Assembly: GCA_044359525.1 (NCBI GenBank)
Contig: JBIKLY010000073.1
Location: forward strand, 1 to 17,393
DNA: 17,393 nt
Source: CAJBIL01 sp044359525
Lineage (GTDB): Bacteria > Pseudomonadota > Gammaproteobacteria > Burkholderiales > Rhodocyclaceae
Direction: 5' to 3'
In this document: piece after piece, positions 1 through 7,430 of the stretch
How positions within the stretch are numbered: position 1 is the stretch's first letter
How the letters are laid out: every line of letters begins with the position of its first letter
Notes under the pieces: model-generated
Database searches by the model: none
Told to the model about the DNA's origin: nothing
What the model saw: only the letters and a program-made list of their open reading frames with translations
Made by a program: the position numbers and the translations under genes

Positions 1-2
1 AG

Positions 3-68
3 TCCTCCATCTTCTCGACCAACGACCGCAGCGCAACATGGATCAAAAAGGAAAAAGCGATGAACTAA
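3..68 (+). CDS. possible 3' end of a gene cut by the window edge
   Basis: One plus-strand frame is open from the left edge and stops with TAA at 66-68. It would encode a 21-residue tail with mixed, protein-like composition (it contains SIFSTNDRSATWIKK and ends KAMN). A second frame also stays open until a TGA at 61-63, so the choice of frame is weak. No family can be recognised from so few residues. If real, this gene would converge on the toxin-antitoxin pair, with the palindrome at 149-181 between them. Confidence 0.25.
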   Translation, partial: SSIFSTNDRSATWIKKEKAMN

Positions 69-148
69 AAAAACATCACGCGCACTTGCGAATTTGGGGA
101 AGCCCTTGTAGCAAGGCGCTATCGCCGCAGCTGGCTCCAGAGAAAACC

Positions 149-181
149 ATGAAAATTCGGAGTTAAACTCCGAATTTTCAT
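149..181. repeat. 33-bp perfect palindrome (hairpin), possible bidirectional terminator
   Basis: The left arm ATGAAAATTCGGAGT (149-163) is exactly complementary to the right arm ACTCCGAATTTTCAT (167-181), with only TAA between them. It lies between the vapC-like stop (222) and the possible gene end at 68. On the minus strand it is followed by a moderately T-rich stretch (GGTTTTCTCT), so it could end the toxin-antitoxin transcript. The AT-rich outer stem and short loop are not typical of a terminator. An operator or a remnant of a mobile-element end is also possible. The rest of 1-221 shows nothing else that can be supported. Confidence 0.6.
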
Positions 182-221
182 ATAAACCTTAAAACCGCAT
201 TTGTCCAAGCTGCGCAACAGA

Positions 222-653
222 TCATACCCATGGATTGAGCACTGTCAGCCCGTCAATCCCCTTGAAGTCCTTGATATTACGGGTGGCCAGCGGCAGATCG
301 TTAGCCAGCGCGATAGCCGCAATCTGGGCATCTTCCGTCGAGATCGAATGACCGTGGCGAGTACGCACAGCAACAAGCAAGGCGTATTCATTCGCACAGC
401 GCCCATCAAAGGCCAGGCTGCGTTCGGCAAAATCTTCAGCAAACATTTGCTCGGTAATTTCGGCAAGCTTATCGCGACGCTTGCCCGCAGGCAGGAGTGC
501 GACACCGAGAAGAATCTCGGCCCGGGTAATGGCACTGACAAAAAACGGAGTATCTGCTTTTCGCTCGAACCAGCTCAACACTTCCGTGGCTGGTTTTGCC
601 CGCATAAGTTCCGAAAGAACGTTCGTATCGAGCAAAATGCCGCGCACGGTCAA
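222..653 (-). CDS. vapC: VapC/FitB-family PIN-domain toxin (ribonuclease)
   Basis: A 143-residue PIN-domain protein, the usual size of VapC/FitB toxins, which cut RNA with a Mg-binding acidic cluster. The expected acidic residues are visible: D9 in LLDTN, E46 in RAEILLG and D108 in STEDAQIAA, with a C-terminal ATRNIKDF motif (N126, D129). The PIN pattern and the GHSISTEDAQIAAIA stretch are closest in style to the FitB subgroup. It lies directly downstream of a ribbon-helix-helix antitoxin gene. The reading frame starts with TTG at 653-651, which overlaps the antitoxin stop by four bases (TTGA), so it is probably translationally coupled. An in-frame GTG at codon 3 (645-647) is the alternative start. 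No strong ribosome binding site is seen. The fold assignment is firm; cellular target and toxicity are inferred. Confidence 0.88.
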   Translation of the reverse strand: MTVRGILLDTNVLSELMRAKPATEVLSWFERKADTPFFVSAITRAEILLGVALLPAGKRRDKLAEITEQMFAEDFAERSLAFDGRCANEYALLVAVRTRHGHSISTEDAQIAAIALANDLPLATRNIKDFKGIDGLTVLNPWV

Positions 654-928
654 TCTTTCAGCACATCGGGCTGTCGCACCGCACGCCGCTTCGGAATCGG
701 CAGTTCATCCGGCAGTGCATCGCCCCCCCCATCCAACGCCGCAAAGCGAAGGTGAATTCGCTGCGCAAAACCAGATGCCGGGACGTTGGAAGACACCTCC
801 CGGCGCAGGATATCGCGCGCTTCCTGCTCCATCGAGCAACCGTGGCGAGCAGCTTGCAGACGAAGAAGCGCCTTGAGTTCATCGTCAAAATTGCGGATCG
901 TCAGACTCGCCACGGCACACCTCGACAT
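650..928 (-). CDS. FitA/VapB-like ribbon-helix-helix antitoxin
   Basis: With the ATG at 926-928 this gives 92 residues beginning MSRCAVASLTIRNF. The N-terminal ASLTIRNFDDELKALLRLQAARHG and the following CSMEQEARDILRREV form the beta-strand and two helices of a FitA-type ribbon-helix-helix DNA-binding domain. The basic C-terminal part (PIPKRRAVRQPDV) would wrap the toxin. The frame runs further upstream to 1039, but that extension has no family resemblance and would cross the promoter seen at 944-972. FitA-type proteins bind their toxin and repress their own operon. The leader is very short and has no Shine-Dalgarno sequence, so translation may be near-leaderless. Pairing with the PIN gene makes the antitoxin role likely. 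Confidence 0.85.
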   Translation of the reverse strand: MSRCAVASLTIRNFDDELKALLRLQAARHGCSMEQEARDILRREVSSNVPASGFAQRIHLRFAALDGGGDALPDELPIPKRRAVRQPDVLKD

Positions 929-943
929 GATTGCATTGCATGC

Positions 944-972
944 ATTGTACTCACCGTACAGCGTAGCAACAA
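944..972 (-). promoter_or_regulatory. sigma-70-type promoter of the toxin-antitoxin operon
   Basis: On the minus strand a TTGTTG (-35, 967-972) and a TACAAT (-10, 944-949) are separated by exactly 17 bp. The -10 ends 15 bp before the antitoxin ATG, leaving room for only a few leader bases. The -10 is 5/6 to consensus, the -35 only 3/6. Confidence 0.5.
946..960. promoter_or_regulatory. candidate antitoxin operator (inverted repeat TGTAC-N5-GTACA)
   Basis: A perfect inverted repeat TGTAC-TCACC-GTACA overlaps the -10 and the spacer of the promoter above. A second self-complementary motif, TGCATGCA, follows at 937-944. Ribbon-helix-helix antitoxins bind short inverted repeats placed over their own promoter, so autorepression here is a reasonable inference. 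Confidence 0.4.
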
Positions 973-1072
973 GCGCAAAGCGTTGCACGCCAGCATGATG
1001 AGAAGCCATGCGGCCGTCGCTATACACGCCCGTAAACAAGCCCTGGCAAGTTTCTCGGCGTAATCAAGAACT

Positions 1073-1110
1073 GGGGGCAGGCCACCGAGAATCTCGGGCC
1101 CGCCCCTGCC
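1073..1110 (-). terminator. GC-rich hairpin after htpG, probable terminator without a clear U-tract
   Basis: Immediately after the htpG stop, GGCAGG (1076-1081) can pair with CCTGCC (1105-1110). Inside it CCGAGA and TCTCGG form a second 6-bp stem around a single base. No T-run follows on the minus strand, so termination may be inefficient or Rho-assisted. Confidence 0.35.
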
Positions 1111-1111
1111 G

Positions 1112-3028
1112 TTACTTGCTGCCGCTCGACAACGCCAGCATCAAATCATTGATACGTTTGACGAAGCCGGCCGGATCATCAAGCGTGCCGCCTTCGGCCA
1201 GCGTCGCCTGCTCGAGCAGCAGATTCGCCCAGTCGTCAAAACGGGCTTCTTCGTACTTCAGACGCTGCAAGGCCGGGTGCTTCGGGTTGATTTCAAGGAT
1301 CGGTTTGGTGTCGGGCGCTTTCTGCCCGGCCGCCTTGAGGATGCGGGCCAAATTGCCGCCCAGATCATGCTCATCGGCCACCAGACATGAAGCCGAGTCG
1401 GTCAGACGATGCGTGATGCGCACATCCTTGACCTTGTCACCGAGCGTTGCCTTGACCTTGTCGAGCAGTTCCTTGTATTCGTCGGCGGCCTGCTCGGCCT
1501 CCTTCTTCTCGGCTTCGTCTTCCAGCTTGCCGAGGTCGAGTCCGCCCTTGGCGACCGACTGCAGTTGCTTGCCTTCGAACTCGGTCAGATTGCCCGAGAC
1601 CCATTCATCTACGCGGTCGGAAAGCAGCAGCACTTCGATACCCTTCTTGCGGAAGATCTCAAGGTGCGGGCTGTTCTTCGCGGCGGTGAAGGTTTCGGCG
1701 GTGACGTAGTAAATCTTCTCCTGGCCTTCCTTCATACGGCCCACGTAGTCGACCAGCGAGACGACTTCTTCCGGCGTATCGAGTTGCGTCGAAGCGAAGC
1801 GCAGCAGCTTGGCGATCCGCTCCTTGTTGGCGTGATCTTCGCCGGTGCCTTCCTTGAGCACACGGCCGAATTCCTTCCAGAAGGTGACGTACTTTTCCTT
1901 CTCGGCAGAGTCATCGGAATCGGCCATGCCTTCGAGCAGGCCGAGCACCTTCTTGACGCAGCCGCCGCGTATCGTTTCGATGTCGCGCGATTCCTGCAGG
2001 ATTTCACGCGAAACGTTGAGCGGCAGATTGTTCGAGTCGACAATGCCACGCACGAAGCGCATGTACAGCGGCATCAGCTGCTCGGCGTCGTCCATGATGA
2101 AGACGCGGCGCACATAGAGTTTCACGCCATGCCGGGCGCCACGGTCGAGCATGTCAAACGGGGCTTTCGACGGGATGTAGAGCAGCTGCGTATATTCCTG
2201 CTTGCCCTCGACCTTGGCGTGCACGTAGGCCAGCGGGTCTTCGTAGTCGTGCCCGACGTGCTTGTAGAAGGCCTTGTACTGCTCATCGGTGATTTCCGAC
2301 TTGGGGCGTGCCCACAGCGCCGAAGCCTGGTTCACGGTTTCATCTTCGTCGGTGGTGATCTGCTCGCCCTTTTCCTGATTCCACTCCTCTTTCTTCATGA
2401 GGATCGGCAGCGTGATGTGATCGGAGTACTTGCGCACCGTCTGCTTGAGCTTCCAGCCGGAGAGGAATTCGTCCTCGCCTTCGCGCAAATGCAGAGTCAC
2501 TTCCGTACCGCGCGTCGCTTTTTCCACCATTTCAACGGTGAATTCGCCCTCACCGGCCGATTCCCACTTCACTGCCTGGTTCGCTTCCAGTCCGGCACGA
2601 CGCGATACAACCGTAACCTTGTCGGCGACAATGTAGGAAGAATAGAAACCGACGCCGAACTGGCCGATCAGGTGTGCATCCTTTGATTGATCGCCGGTCA
2701 GCGCCGAGAAGAATTCGCGGGTGCCGGACTTGGCGATCGTGCCGAGGTGATCGACCGCTTCGTCACGCGACAGGCCGATGCCGTTGTCGGCAATGGTCAG
2801 CGTGCGTGCTGCCTTGTCGAAAGACAGGCGAATCTTAAGTTCGGTATCGTCGCCATAAAGCGCGGCATTGTTCAGGCCTTCAAAACGCAGCTTGTCGCAG
2901 GCGTCGGAGGCGTTGGAAACCAACTCGCGCAGGAAAATTTCCTTGTTGCTGTAGAGCGAGTGGATCATCAGATGCAGCAGCTGCTTTACTTCGGCCTGAA
3001 AGCCGAGGGTTTCTTTGTTGGCGCCCAT
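1112..3028 (-). CDS. htpG: Hsp90-family molecular chaperone HtpG
   Basis: A full-length bacterial Hsp90 of 638 residues (the family is usually 620-645). It is a cytosolic ATP-dependent dimeric chaperone that remodels client proteins with DnaK. The N-terminal GHKL ATPase motifs are all present: ELVSNASDACDKLR around E35-N39, DNGIG at 81-85, an SGT motif near 101, GQFGVGF at 122-128 and GTEVTLHL near 180. The usual bacterial lack of a C-terminal MEEVD tail is seen. The ATG at 3026-3028 is chosen because MGANKETLGFQAEVKQLL matches the family N-terminus and a GGAG ribosome site (3035-3038) lies seven bases upstream. The frame runs 32 codons further but through the promoter. It is preceded by a sigma-32 promoter and is probably monocistronic. 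Confidence 0.98.
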   Translation of the reverse strand: MGANKETLGFQAEVKQLLHLMIHSLYSNKEIFLRELVSNASDACDKLRFEGLNNAALYGDDTELKIRLSFDKAARTLTIADNGIGLSRDEAVDHLGTIAKSGTREFFSALTGDQSKDAHLIGQFGVGFYSSYIVADKVTVVSRRAGLEANQAVKWESAGEGEFTVEMVEKATRGTEVTLHLREGEDEFLSGWKLKQTVRKYSDHITLPILMKKEEWNQEKGEQITTDEDETVNQASALWARPKSEITDEQYKAFYKHVGHDYEDPLAYVHAKVEGKQEYTQLLYIPSKAPFDMLDRGARHGVKLYVRRVFIMDDAEQLMPLYMRFVRGIVDSNNLPLNVSREILQESRDIETIRGGCVKKVLGLLEGMADSDDSAEKEKYVTFWKEFGRVLKEGTGEDHANKERIAKLLRFASTQLDTPEEVVSLVDYVGRMKEGQEKIYYVTAETFTAAKNSPHLEIFRKKGIEVLLLSDRVDEWVSGNLTEFEGKQLQSVAKGGLDLGKLEDEAEKKEAEQAADEYKELLDKVKATLGDKVKDVRITHRLTDSASCLVADEHDLGGNLARILKAAGQKAPDTKPILEINPKHPALQRLKYEEARFDDWANLLLEQATLAEGGTLDDPAGFVKRINDLMLALSSGSK

Positions 3029-3097
3029 TGAAAACTCCGTGAAGATTGTCGATTCGAACCAGACGGCAAGCGATGTCGTAGCCGTCGTTGGGTGGGT

Positions 3098-3125
3098 AAA
3101 TGGGGGCGAGTCGGGCCATTTCAAG
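3098..3125 (-). promoter_or_regulatory. sigma-32 (RpoH) heat-shock promoter of htpG
   Basis: On the minus strand CTTGAA (3120-3125) and CCCCATTT (3098-3105) are separated by 14 bp. Both boxes match the sigma-32 consensus CTTGAA / CCCCATNT perfectly and the spacing is in the normal range. The predicted start near 3091 gives a leader of about 60 bases before the htpG ATG. Confidence 0.9.
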
Positions 3126-3157
3126 CCCCGGAAAAGCGGTGTTGCTCAGCTACTCAC

Positions 3158-5344
3158 TCAGCCTTGCTCGACCCGATTGCGGCCGGAGTGCTTGGCCAGA
3201 TACAGCGCCTTGTCAGCACGGGCAAGAAGGCTGTCCAGGCAATCACCCGCTTGCAACAGGGCGACACCGATACTGACGGTAAAACTGATCGGCGCACTGT
3301 GATGAAACACGAAACTGGCCTTTTCGACTGCCTTGCGTAGACGCTCGGCAATCAAGGACGCTTCTTCACGGCCTGTTTCCGGCAATACAACGGTAAATTC
3401 TTCACCGCCGATCCGCCCGAGCAAATCAACCACACGCGTTTCCCGGATCAGCACCCGGGAAAAACTGCGCAAGGCCTCATCGCCGGCGGCATGGCCATGC
3501 TGATCATTAATCCGCTTGAAAAAATCAATGTCGAGCATCAGCACCGAGAGATCGCGGTTGAAACGATCGGCACGACGCAATTCAACTTCCGCACTGTCCA
3601 TGAAATGAGCACGATTGCACAGTCCGGTCAGCAAATCGGTGGTGGCCAGCCGCTTCAACTCGGCAATCTGCTGCCAGCGTTCAACGGCTACCGCAGCGAG
3701 CCGCGTGCCATGCGAAATCACCAGCATGTCGTTGTAGTCCGGTTTGCGCGGCTGGTGATAGTAAATGGCAAAAGTACCCAGCACTTTGTTGCCCGCTGAA
3801 AAAAACGGGGTCGACCAGCACGCACGCAAGCCATGCCGTTCGGCCAGATTGGAATAGTCCACCCATAGCGGACTACTGGCGATATCCGGAACAATCACCT
3901 GTTCGCCGGTGAACGCGGCGGTACCGCAAGAACCGACCAAAGGCCCGATGGCAACACCATCAATCGCCTGCGCATATGCCACAGGCAACCCAGACCCCGC
4001 AACGTGACGTAAATGAACACCATCGGCATCAAGCAAAAGAACCGAGCAAATTGCACCGGGCAAATGCGTTTCCATCCGCTTGCACAAGGCCTCCAGTACA
4101 ACATTCAACTCGGCGCCACCGGCGATCAGTTCAAGTACGTGATGACCGCTAACCAATAAAGCATCGGCGCGCTTCCAGTCGGTCACATCCATCGACGCCC
4201 CGATCAACAAGGACTCGCCATCGACCTCGATCAAGCGTTTTTGGGCAAGCAACAAGCGGCCATCCGGCAAACTTTCTTCACGAACCAGTGTTCGCTTGGC
4301 CAAACGCACCTGTTCATCGTCTTCCCGGTGCCGGCTGGCGACCTCTGCCAGAAACAATTCGCCATCGGTTCTCCCGATGATATCGGTCAGAGGACGACCG
4401 ATCGTCTGTGCCATCATCTCATTGGCGACGATCAGGCGTCCTGCCGTGTCCTTGACGAAGACATTGATAGGCAGCGCATTGAGAATCGCCTCAGTCAGAC
4501 CCATCTGGCGTATCACCTCACGCCTCGTCTCCTGCAAGCGATCAGCCTGCTGCTCCAGCTCTACCAGCAGACCCTTTACATAATCGTGCTCAACACTTTC
4601 CAGAATGTCGTTGAAGGTGAGCAAGCCGATCAGCACCTGCTGATCATCAACCACACCAAGATGGCGGATGTGGTTTTTAGCGAACAGCTCTCGGGCCTGA
4701 TACAAACTCGCATCGCGAGCAATCGTCAGCAAGGGAAAACTCGCCAACTCGCCAGCGGTTACACCAACTTGCCGGGCACCCAGCGCAGCAATGACGTCAC
4801 GCGCCGTGATGATTCCGCAGCGCGCGCCATCATGCACCACCAGCGCATCCACCCGCCGCGCCTGCATGAGCTCCCGCACTTGAGAAAAAGAAAAATCCGG
4901 GGCGGCACTGACTGGCGCTTCGTGAATCACCGAAAGAACATTGCGCGCACGAATGAAGAAAGCGGCGCCCTGATGTTGCACGACATCGGTCTGTGAAACC
5001 ATTCCCAGATGACGACCATCGTCATCGACAATGAGCAGATGACGTACCCCCTCCTGCCGAAAGCGTCGTGCCGCCTCTCCCAGCGAGGTTCCGACCCGCA
5101 TCGTTTTTACCGGGCTGCTCATGAACAATGAGACTGGTTGCTCAAGATCACCGATCGATTGCCAGTTACCGGACAAGGCGTCGGTTTCGGTCCAGATGCC
5201 GACCGCCCGCCCCTGCTCGACGACCAGGATCGAGCCGCAACGCGCCGTACGCATCAACGCAGCCGCTTCGCCGACTGGCGTTGCCGGCGAACATTCAAGC
5301 AGCTCGCGCGCCATGAAATCCGACACCGGCAGATCAATACTCAT
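3158..5344 (-). CDS. multi-sensor diguanylate cyclase (CBS x4, PAS, GAF, GGEEF)
   Basis: A 728-residue soluble signalling protein predicted to make cyclic-di-GMP from two GTP. Two Bateman modules (paired CBS motifs, about 5-125 and 130-250) carry typical RHLLIVDDDGRHLGMVSQTDV and HIRHLGVVDD signatures and would bind adenine nucleotides. A helical linker (255-285) leads to a PAS domain (about 283-395), a GAF domain (about 400-555) and the GGDEF domain (565-728). The active site reads GGEEF at 646-650, and an intact product-inhibition I-site RVVD sits at 637-640, five residues before it, so the cyclase should be active and feedback-controlled. No transmembrane segment or EAL domain is seen. Its ATG overlaps the greB stop by four bases (ATGA), with GGAG about 11 bases upstream, so it is probably translated by coupling to greB. 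The signal it senses is unknown. Confidence 0.93.
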   Translation of the reverse strand: MSIDLPVSDFMARELLECSPATPVGEAAALMRTARCGSILVVEQGRAVGIWTETDALSGNWQSIGDLEQPVSLFMSSPVKTMRVGTSLGEAARRFRQEGVRHLLIVDDDGRHLGMVSQTDVVQHQGAAFFIRARNVLSVIHEAPVSAAPDFSFSQVRELMQARRVDALVVHDGARCGIITARDVIAALGARQVGVTAGELASFPLLTIARDASLYQARELFAKNHIRHLGVVDDQQVLIGLLTFNDILESVEHDYVKGLLVELEQQADRLQETRREVIRQMGLTEAILNALPINVFVKDTAGRLIVANEMMAQTIGRPLTDIIGRTDGELFLAEVASRHREDDEQVRLAKRTLVREESLPDGRLLLAQKRLIEVDGESLLIGASMDVTDWKRADALLVSGHHVLELIAGGAELNVVLEALCKRMETHLPGAICSVLLLDADGVHLRHVAGSGLPVAYAQAIDGVAIGPLVGSCGTAAFTGEQVIVPDIASSPLWVDYSNLAERHGLRACWSTPFFSAGNKVLGTFAIYYHQPRKPDYNDMLVISHGTRLAAVAVERWQQIAELKRLATTDLLTGLCNRAHFMDSAEVELRRADRFNRDLSVLMLDIDFFKRINDQHGHAAGDEALRSFSRVLIRETRVVDLLGRIGGEEFTVVLPETGREEASLIAERLRKAVEKASFVFHHSAPISFTVSIGVALLQAGDCLDSLLARADKALYLAKHSGRNRVEQG

Positions 5345-5901
5345 GCTTCAATACTCCGGTATTCGATGTCGACAATCTCGACTTCCCGCCAGCCGACGGG
5401 GCTTTGAAAACGCACCATATCGCCTTCACGCGACTTGAGCAAAGCGCGCGCCAGTGGCGACACCCAGCTGATCCGGTTGCGAGCAAAATCAGTTTCATCA
5501 ACACCCACGATTTGATAGGTTTGCGCCACACCCTGCTCATCGGCAATCGTTACTGTTGCGCCGAAGAAGACCTGATCGGCACTTTCCTGCCGCGCCGGAT
5601 CGACAATCTGCGCAAGGTCAAGCCGCTTGGTCAGGAAGCGGATACGCCGGTCGATTTCGCGCAAACGTTTCTTGCCGTAAATGTAATCGCCGTTTTCGGA
5701 TCGGTCGCCGTTGGAAGCCGCCCAATGCACCACTTCGACGACCTTTGGCCGTTCGACACGCAGCAAATGATCGCACTCGGTTTTCAGACGTGCGTAGCCA
5801 CCCGGCGTGATGTAGTTATGGACGCCTTGCGGCAGCTGCGGCGTGGACTCAAGCTCGTCCTCGTCGTCTGCATCTGTCTCTTTGGTAAAAGCCCTGTTCA
5901 T
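5341..5901 (-). CDS. greB: transcription elongation factor GreB
   Basis: A 186-residue Gre factor that enters the RNA polymerase secondary channel and stimulates cleavage of backtracked transcripts. The coiled-coil N-terminal domain holds the hallmark tip AASNGDRSENGDYIYGKKRLREIDRR with the two catalytic acidic residues (D66, E69). The C-terminal FKBP-like domain includes VFFGATVTIADEQG and the closing WVSPLARALLKSREGD. The alignment pattern is GreB rather than GreA (GKKRLREIDRRIRFLTKRL). About 28 extra acidic residues (MNRAFTKETDADDEDE) precede the usual start; an in-frame later start cannot be excluded because no ribosome site is obvious before the ATG at 5901. Its last codons overlap the start of the diguanylate cyclase gene. 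Confidence 0.96.
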   Translation of the reverse strand: MNRAFTKETDADDEDELESTPQLPQGVHNYITPGGYARLKTECDHLLRVERPKVVEVVHWAASNGDRSENGDYIYGKKRLREIDRRIRFLTKRLDLAQIVDPARQESADQVFFGATVTIADEQGVAQTYQIVGVDETDFARNRISWVSPLARALLKSREGDMVRFQSPVGWREVEIVDIEYRSIEA

Positions 5902-5956
5902 GCGACAAGGCTAGCAGAAATTCAGGACGAGGATTTGTCCCGGAGCAAAACCAGAA

Positions 5957-5973
5957 GCTGTCACAACGACAGC
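5957..5973 (-). terminator. small hairpin after hybE, possible end of the hyb operon
   Basis: In the gap between the hybE stop and greB the minus strand has GCTGTC-GTTGT-GACAGC followed by TTCTGGTTTTG. The 6-bp stem with a partial T-rich tail could weakly terminate the hydrogenase operon. If it reads through, greB and the cyclase gene could be joined to hyb transcription. No convincing separate greB promoter was found in 5902-5986. Confidence 0.35.
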
Positions 5974-5986
5974 GGAGAGGGTGCGC

Positions 5987-6544
5987 TCAGCGCCGGGCAA
6001 CGCGACGAAAGAAAGCGCGGCGGGAAGGGTCGGGTTGGTCGGCATCGGCAACGGGGGATGCCAGCGGCGTTTCTTCGAGCACAGGCGGCGCGGTGAACAA
6101 TGCCTCAAGCGCTGCTTGCGCAGTAGCCCGCACTATTTCCTGCGTATCGAACTGGCTGACCTGGGTAATCAGCGCACAGTACTGATAGGCCGGGATTTCA
6201 GCCGAGGCATCGTCGTCGGCGATGAACTCCAGCTCGCCTGCCGGTAGCGCGATATTGCAGCGCTCACCGGATGGTCGATCGGACCATAACTCGCCACCGC
6301 CGGGTAGAACAAAAAGATTGAGAAACCACGGCGTGATGACGGCACCAACCCAATCACCTTTCCAGCGACGAAAACCGACCACCTCAACCGACAAGGCCCG
6401 ATTGACCCACGGCATGTCGTGCATGCTGGTTTCCCAGATGCGGCGATACATGGCTTCCAGACGAGGCGTCGGATCTTCGGCGATGGCGCCTGCGGGCGGT
6501 GGCTGTGGCGCCTGAAACGCCGGCGTACGGATACGTTTCCTCAT
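5987..6544 (-). CDS. hybE: [NiFe]-hydrogenase assembly chaperone HybE/HupJ
   Basis: A 185-residue cytosolic protein of the HybE (HupJ) family, which helps assembly of Tat-exported uptake hydrogenases by acting on the small subunit and its export. The family core MPWVNRALSVEVVGFRRWKGDWVGAVITPWFLNLFVLPGG is plain, followed by a conserved LPAGELEFIA segment and an SQFDTQEIVRATAQAALEALF helix. Compared with the E. coli protein it has a proline-rich N-terminus and a low-complexity tail ending SRRAFFRRVARR. The ATG at 6544 is preferred; a GTG lies one codon upstream (6547). The gap to hybG is about 14 bases and any ribosome site (TAGGCG) overlaps the hybG stop. It is the last gene of the hyb operon. 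Confidence 0.92.
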   Translation of the reverse strand: MRKRIRTPAFQAPQPPPAGAIAEDPTPRLEAMYRRIWETSMHDMPWVNRALSVEVVGFRRWKGDWVGAVITPWFLNLFVLPGGGELWSDRPSGERCNIALPAGELEFIADDDASAEIPAYQYCALITQVSQFDTQEIVRATAQAALEALFTAPPVLEETPLASPVADADQPDPSRRAFFRRVARR

Positions 6545-6558
6545 CACTTATTCATCGC

Positions 6559-6855
6559 CTACTCATTGCGTCTATCGTGCAGATCGGCGAAATGCTGTGT
6601 CGGATCGTAATCGCCATCAAGCGATGCCGAGAGTGCGGCCAGCGCATCCTCGATCAGCGCGCGCTCATCGTCGTCGATCACTTCCTTGGCCAGACCGAGC
6701 GAGGCAAGAATCCAGGTGCCCACCGGCTGCTGGCCGATCAGCATCATGTTCACGCGTTCACGGCGTACAGCATCGCCTTGCGGCCGCTCAACGATGGCAA
6801 AATCACCGTTCTCGCCTTCGATGGCGACAATCTGCATCGGTATTGACAGGCACAT
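6559..6855 (-). CDS. hybG: HypC/HybG-family hydrogenase maturation chaperone
   Basis: A 98-residue member of the HypC family. It starts MCLSIPMQIVAIEG, with the essential Cys2 that binds the Fe(CN)2CO precursor in complex with HypD and then the immature large subunit. The body (VERPQGDAVRRERVNMMLIGQQPVGTWILASLGLAKEVID) is typical; the C-terminal tail is slightly longer than HypC of E. coli. Its ATG shares one base with the hybD stop (TGATG), so translation is coupled. Because it sits inside the hyb operon it probably serves this hydrogenase and is named hybG here; hypC or hupF would be equally valid family names. Its partner HypD is not in the window. Confidence 0.93.
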   Translation of the reverse strand: MCLSIPMQIVAIEGENGDFAIVERPQGDAVRRERVNMMLIGQQPVGTWILASLGLAKEVIDDDERALIEDALAALSASLDGDYDPTQHFADLHDRRNE

Positions 6856-7346
6856 CAGGCGGCCTGTGCGGCACGCGCCGGAACGATGATGTCGAGCATC
6901 GCCAGCTCATCGACCACCATGCGCATCAACTCCGGCATCTTCGCTTCGACTTCGGGCGTCAGCTCCATGCCAAGCGCCAGCGATACCGGCTGGATGCCGA
7001 GAATCGTCGTGTATTTGGGTGCCTTGCCGACCAGTTCCAGCGTCGCCAGCACGTCGGACAGGCCGATCTGATGCGGTGACAGCTTGGTCTTGAAAAACAC
7101 CGGCACCGCATCGCCGGCGAGGCGGATCGGCATACCCGGCGGCTTGCCGCCACGGATCGCATCAACCATGATCAGCGCGTCGAGATTTTCGAGATCCTCA
7201 AGCATCTCCATGCCACACGTACCGCCGTCGATAATCTCGACTTCCGGCGGCAGGCAATAAGCCAACGGCAGCCGCTCAATCACACGAACGCCCACCCCTT
7301 CATCGCTCAGCAAGATATTGCCGGCGCCCAGCACTACAATACGCAT
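6855..7346 (-). CDS. hybD: hydrogenase 2-type maturation endopeptidase HybD
   Basis: A 163-residue nickel-dependent protease that removes the C-terminal peptide of the large subunit after nickel insertion. The nickel-sensing residues known for HybD are at the same places: E16 in GAGNILLSDEGVG, D62 in LIMVDAI and H92 in KLSPHQIGLSDVL. The ATG at 7344-7346 gives the family N-terminus MRIVVLGAGN with GGGG eight bases upstream. The frame continues upstream to 7577, but that part only translates the inverted repeat between hybC and hybD. The stop overlaps the hybG start by one base. Substrate is inferred to be the HybC protein encoded just upstream. Confidence 0.96.
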   Translation of the reverse strand: MRIVVLGAGNILLSDEGVGVRVIERLPLAYCLPPEVEIIDGGTCGMEMLEDLENLDALIMVDAIRGGKPPGMPIRLAGDAVPVFFKTKLSPHQIGLSDVLATLELVGKAPKYTTILGIQPVSLALGMELTPEVEAKMPELMRMVVDELAMLDIIVPARAAQAA

Positions 7347-7430
7347 TGATTTCCCCGATCCAGACAAGAAGAAGGCGCAAAGATTACATCCTTGCGCCCC
7401 TATAAGCGAACGGCTTGTTGCTGGTTCAAC

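Noticed and set aside
201..755. 184-codon plus-strand frame opposite the toxin
   Set aside because: It is antisense to the clear PIN-domain gene and has no family pattern.
1409..2686. 425-codon open frame on the plus strand opposite htpG
   Set aside because: It is the mirror of the HtpG coding frame; its composition and lack of any family motif mark it as a shadow of a certain gene.
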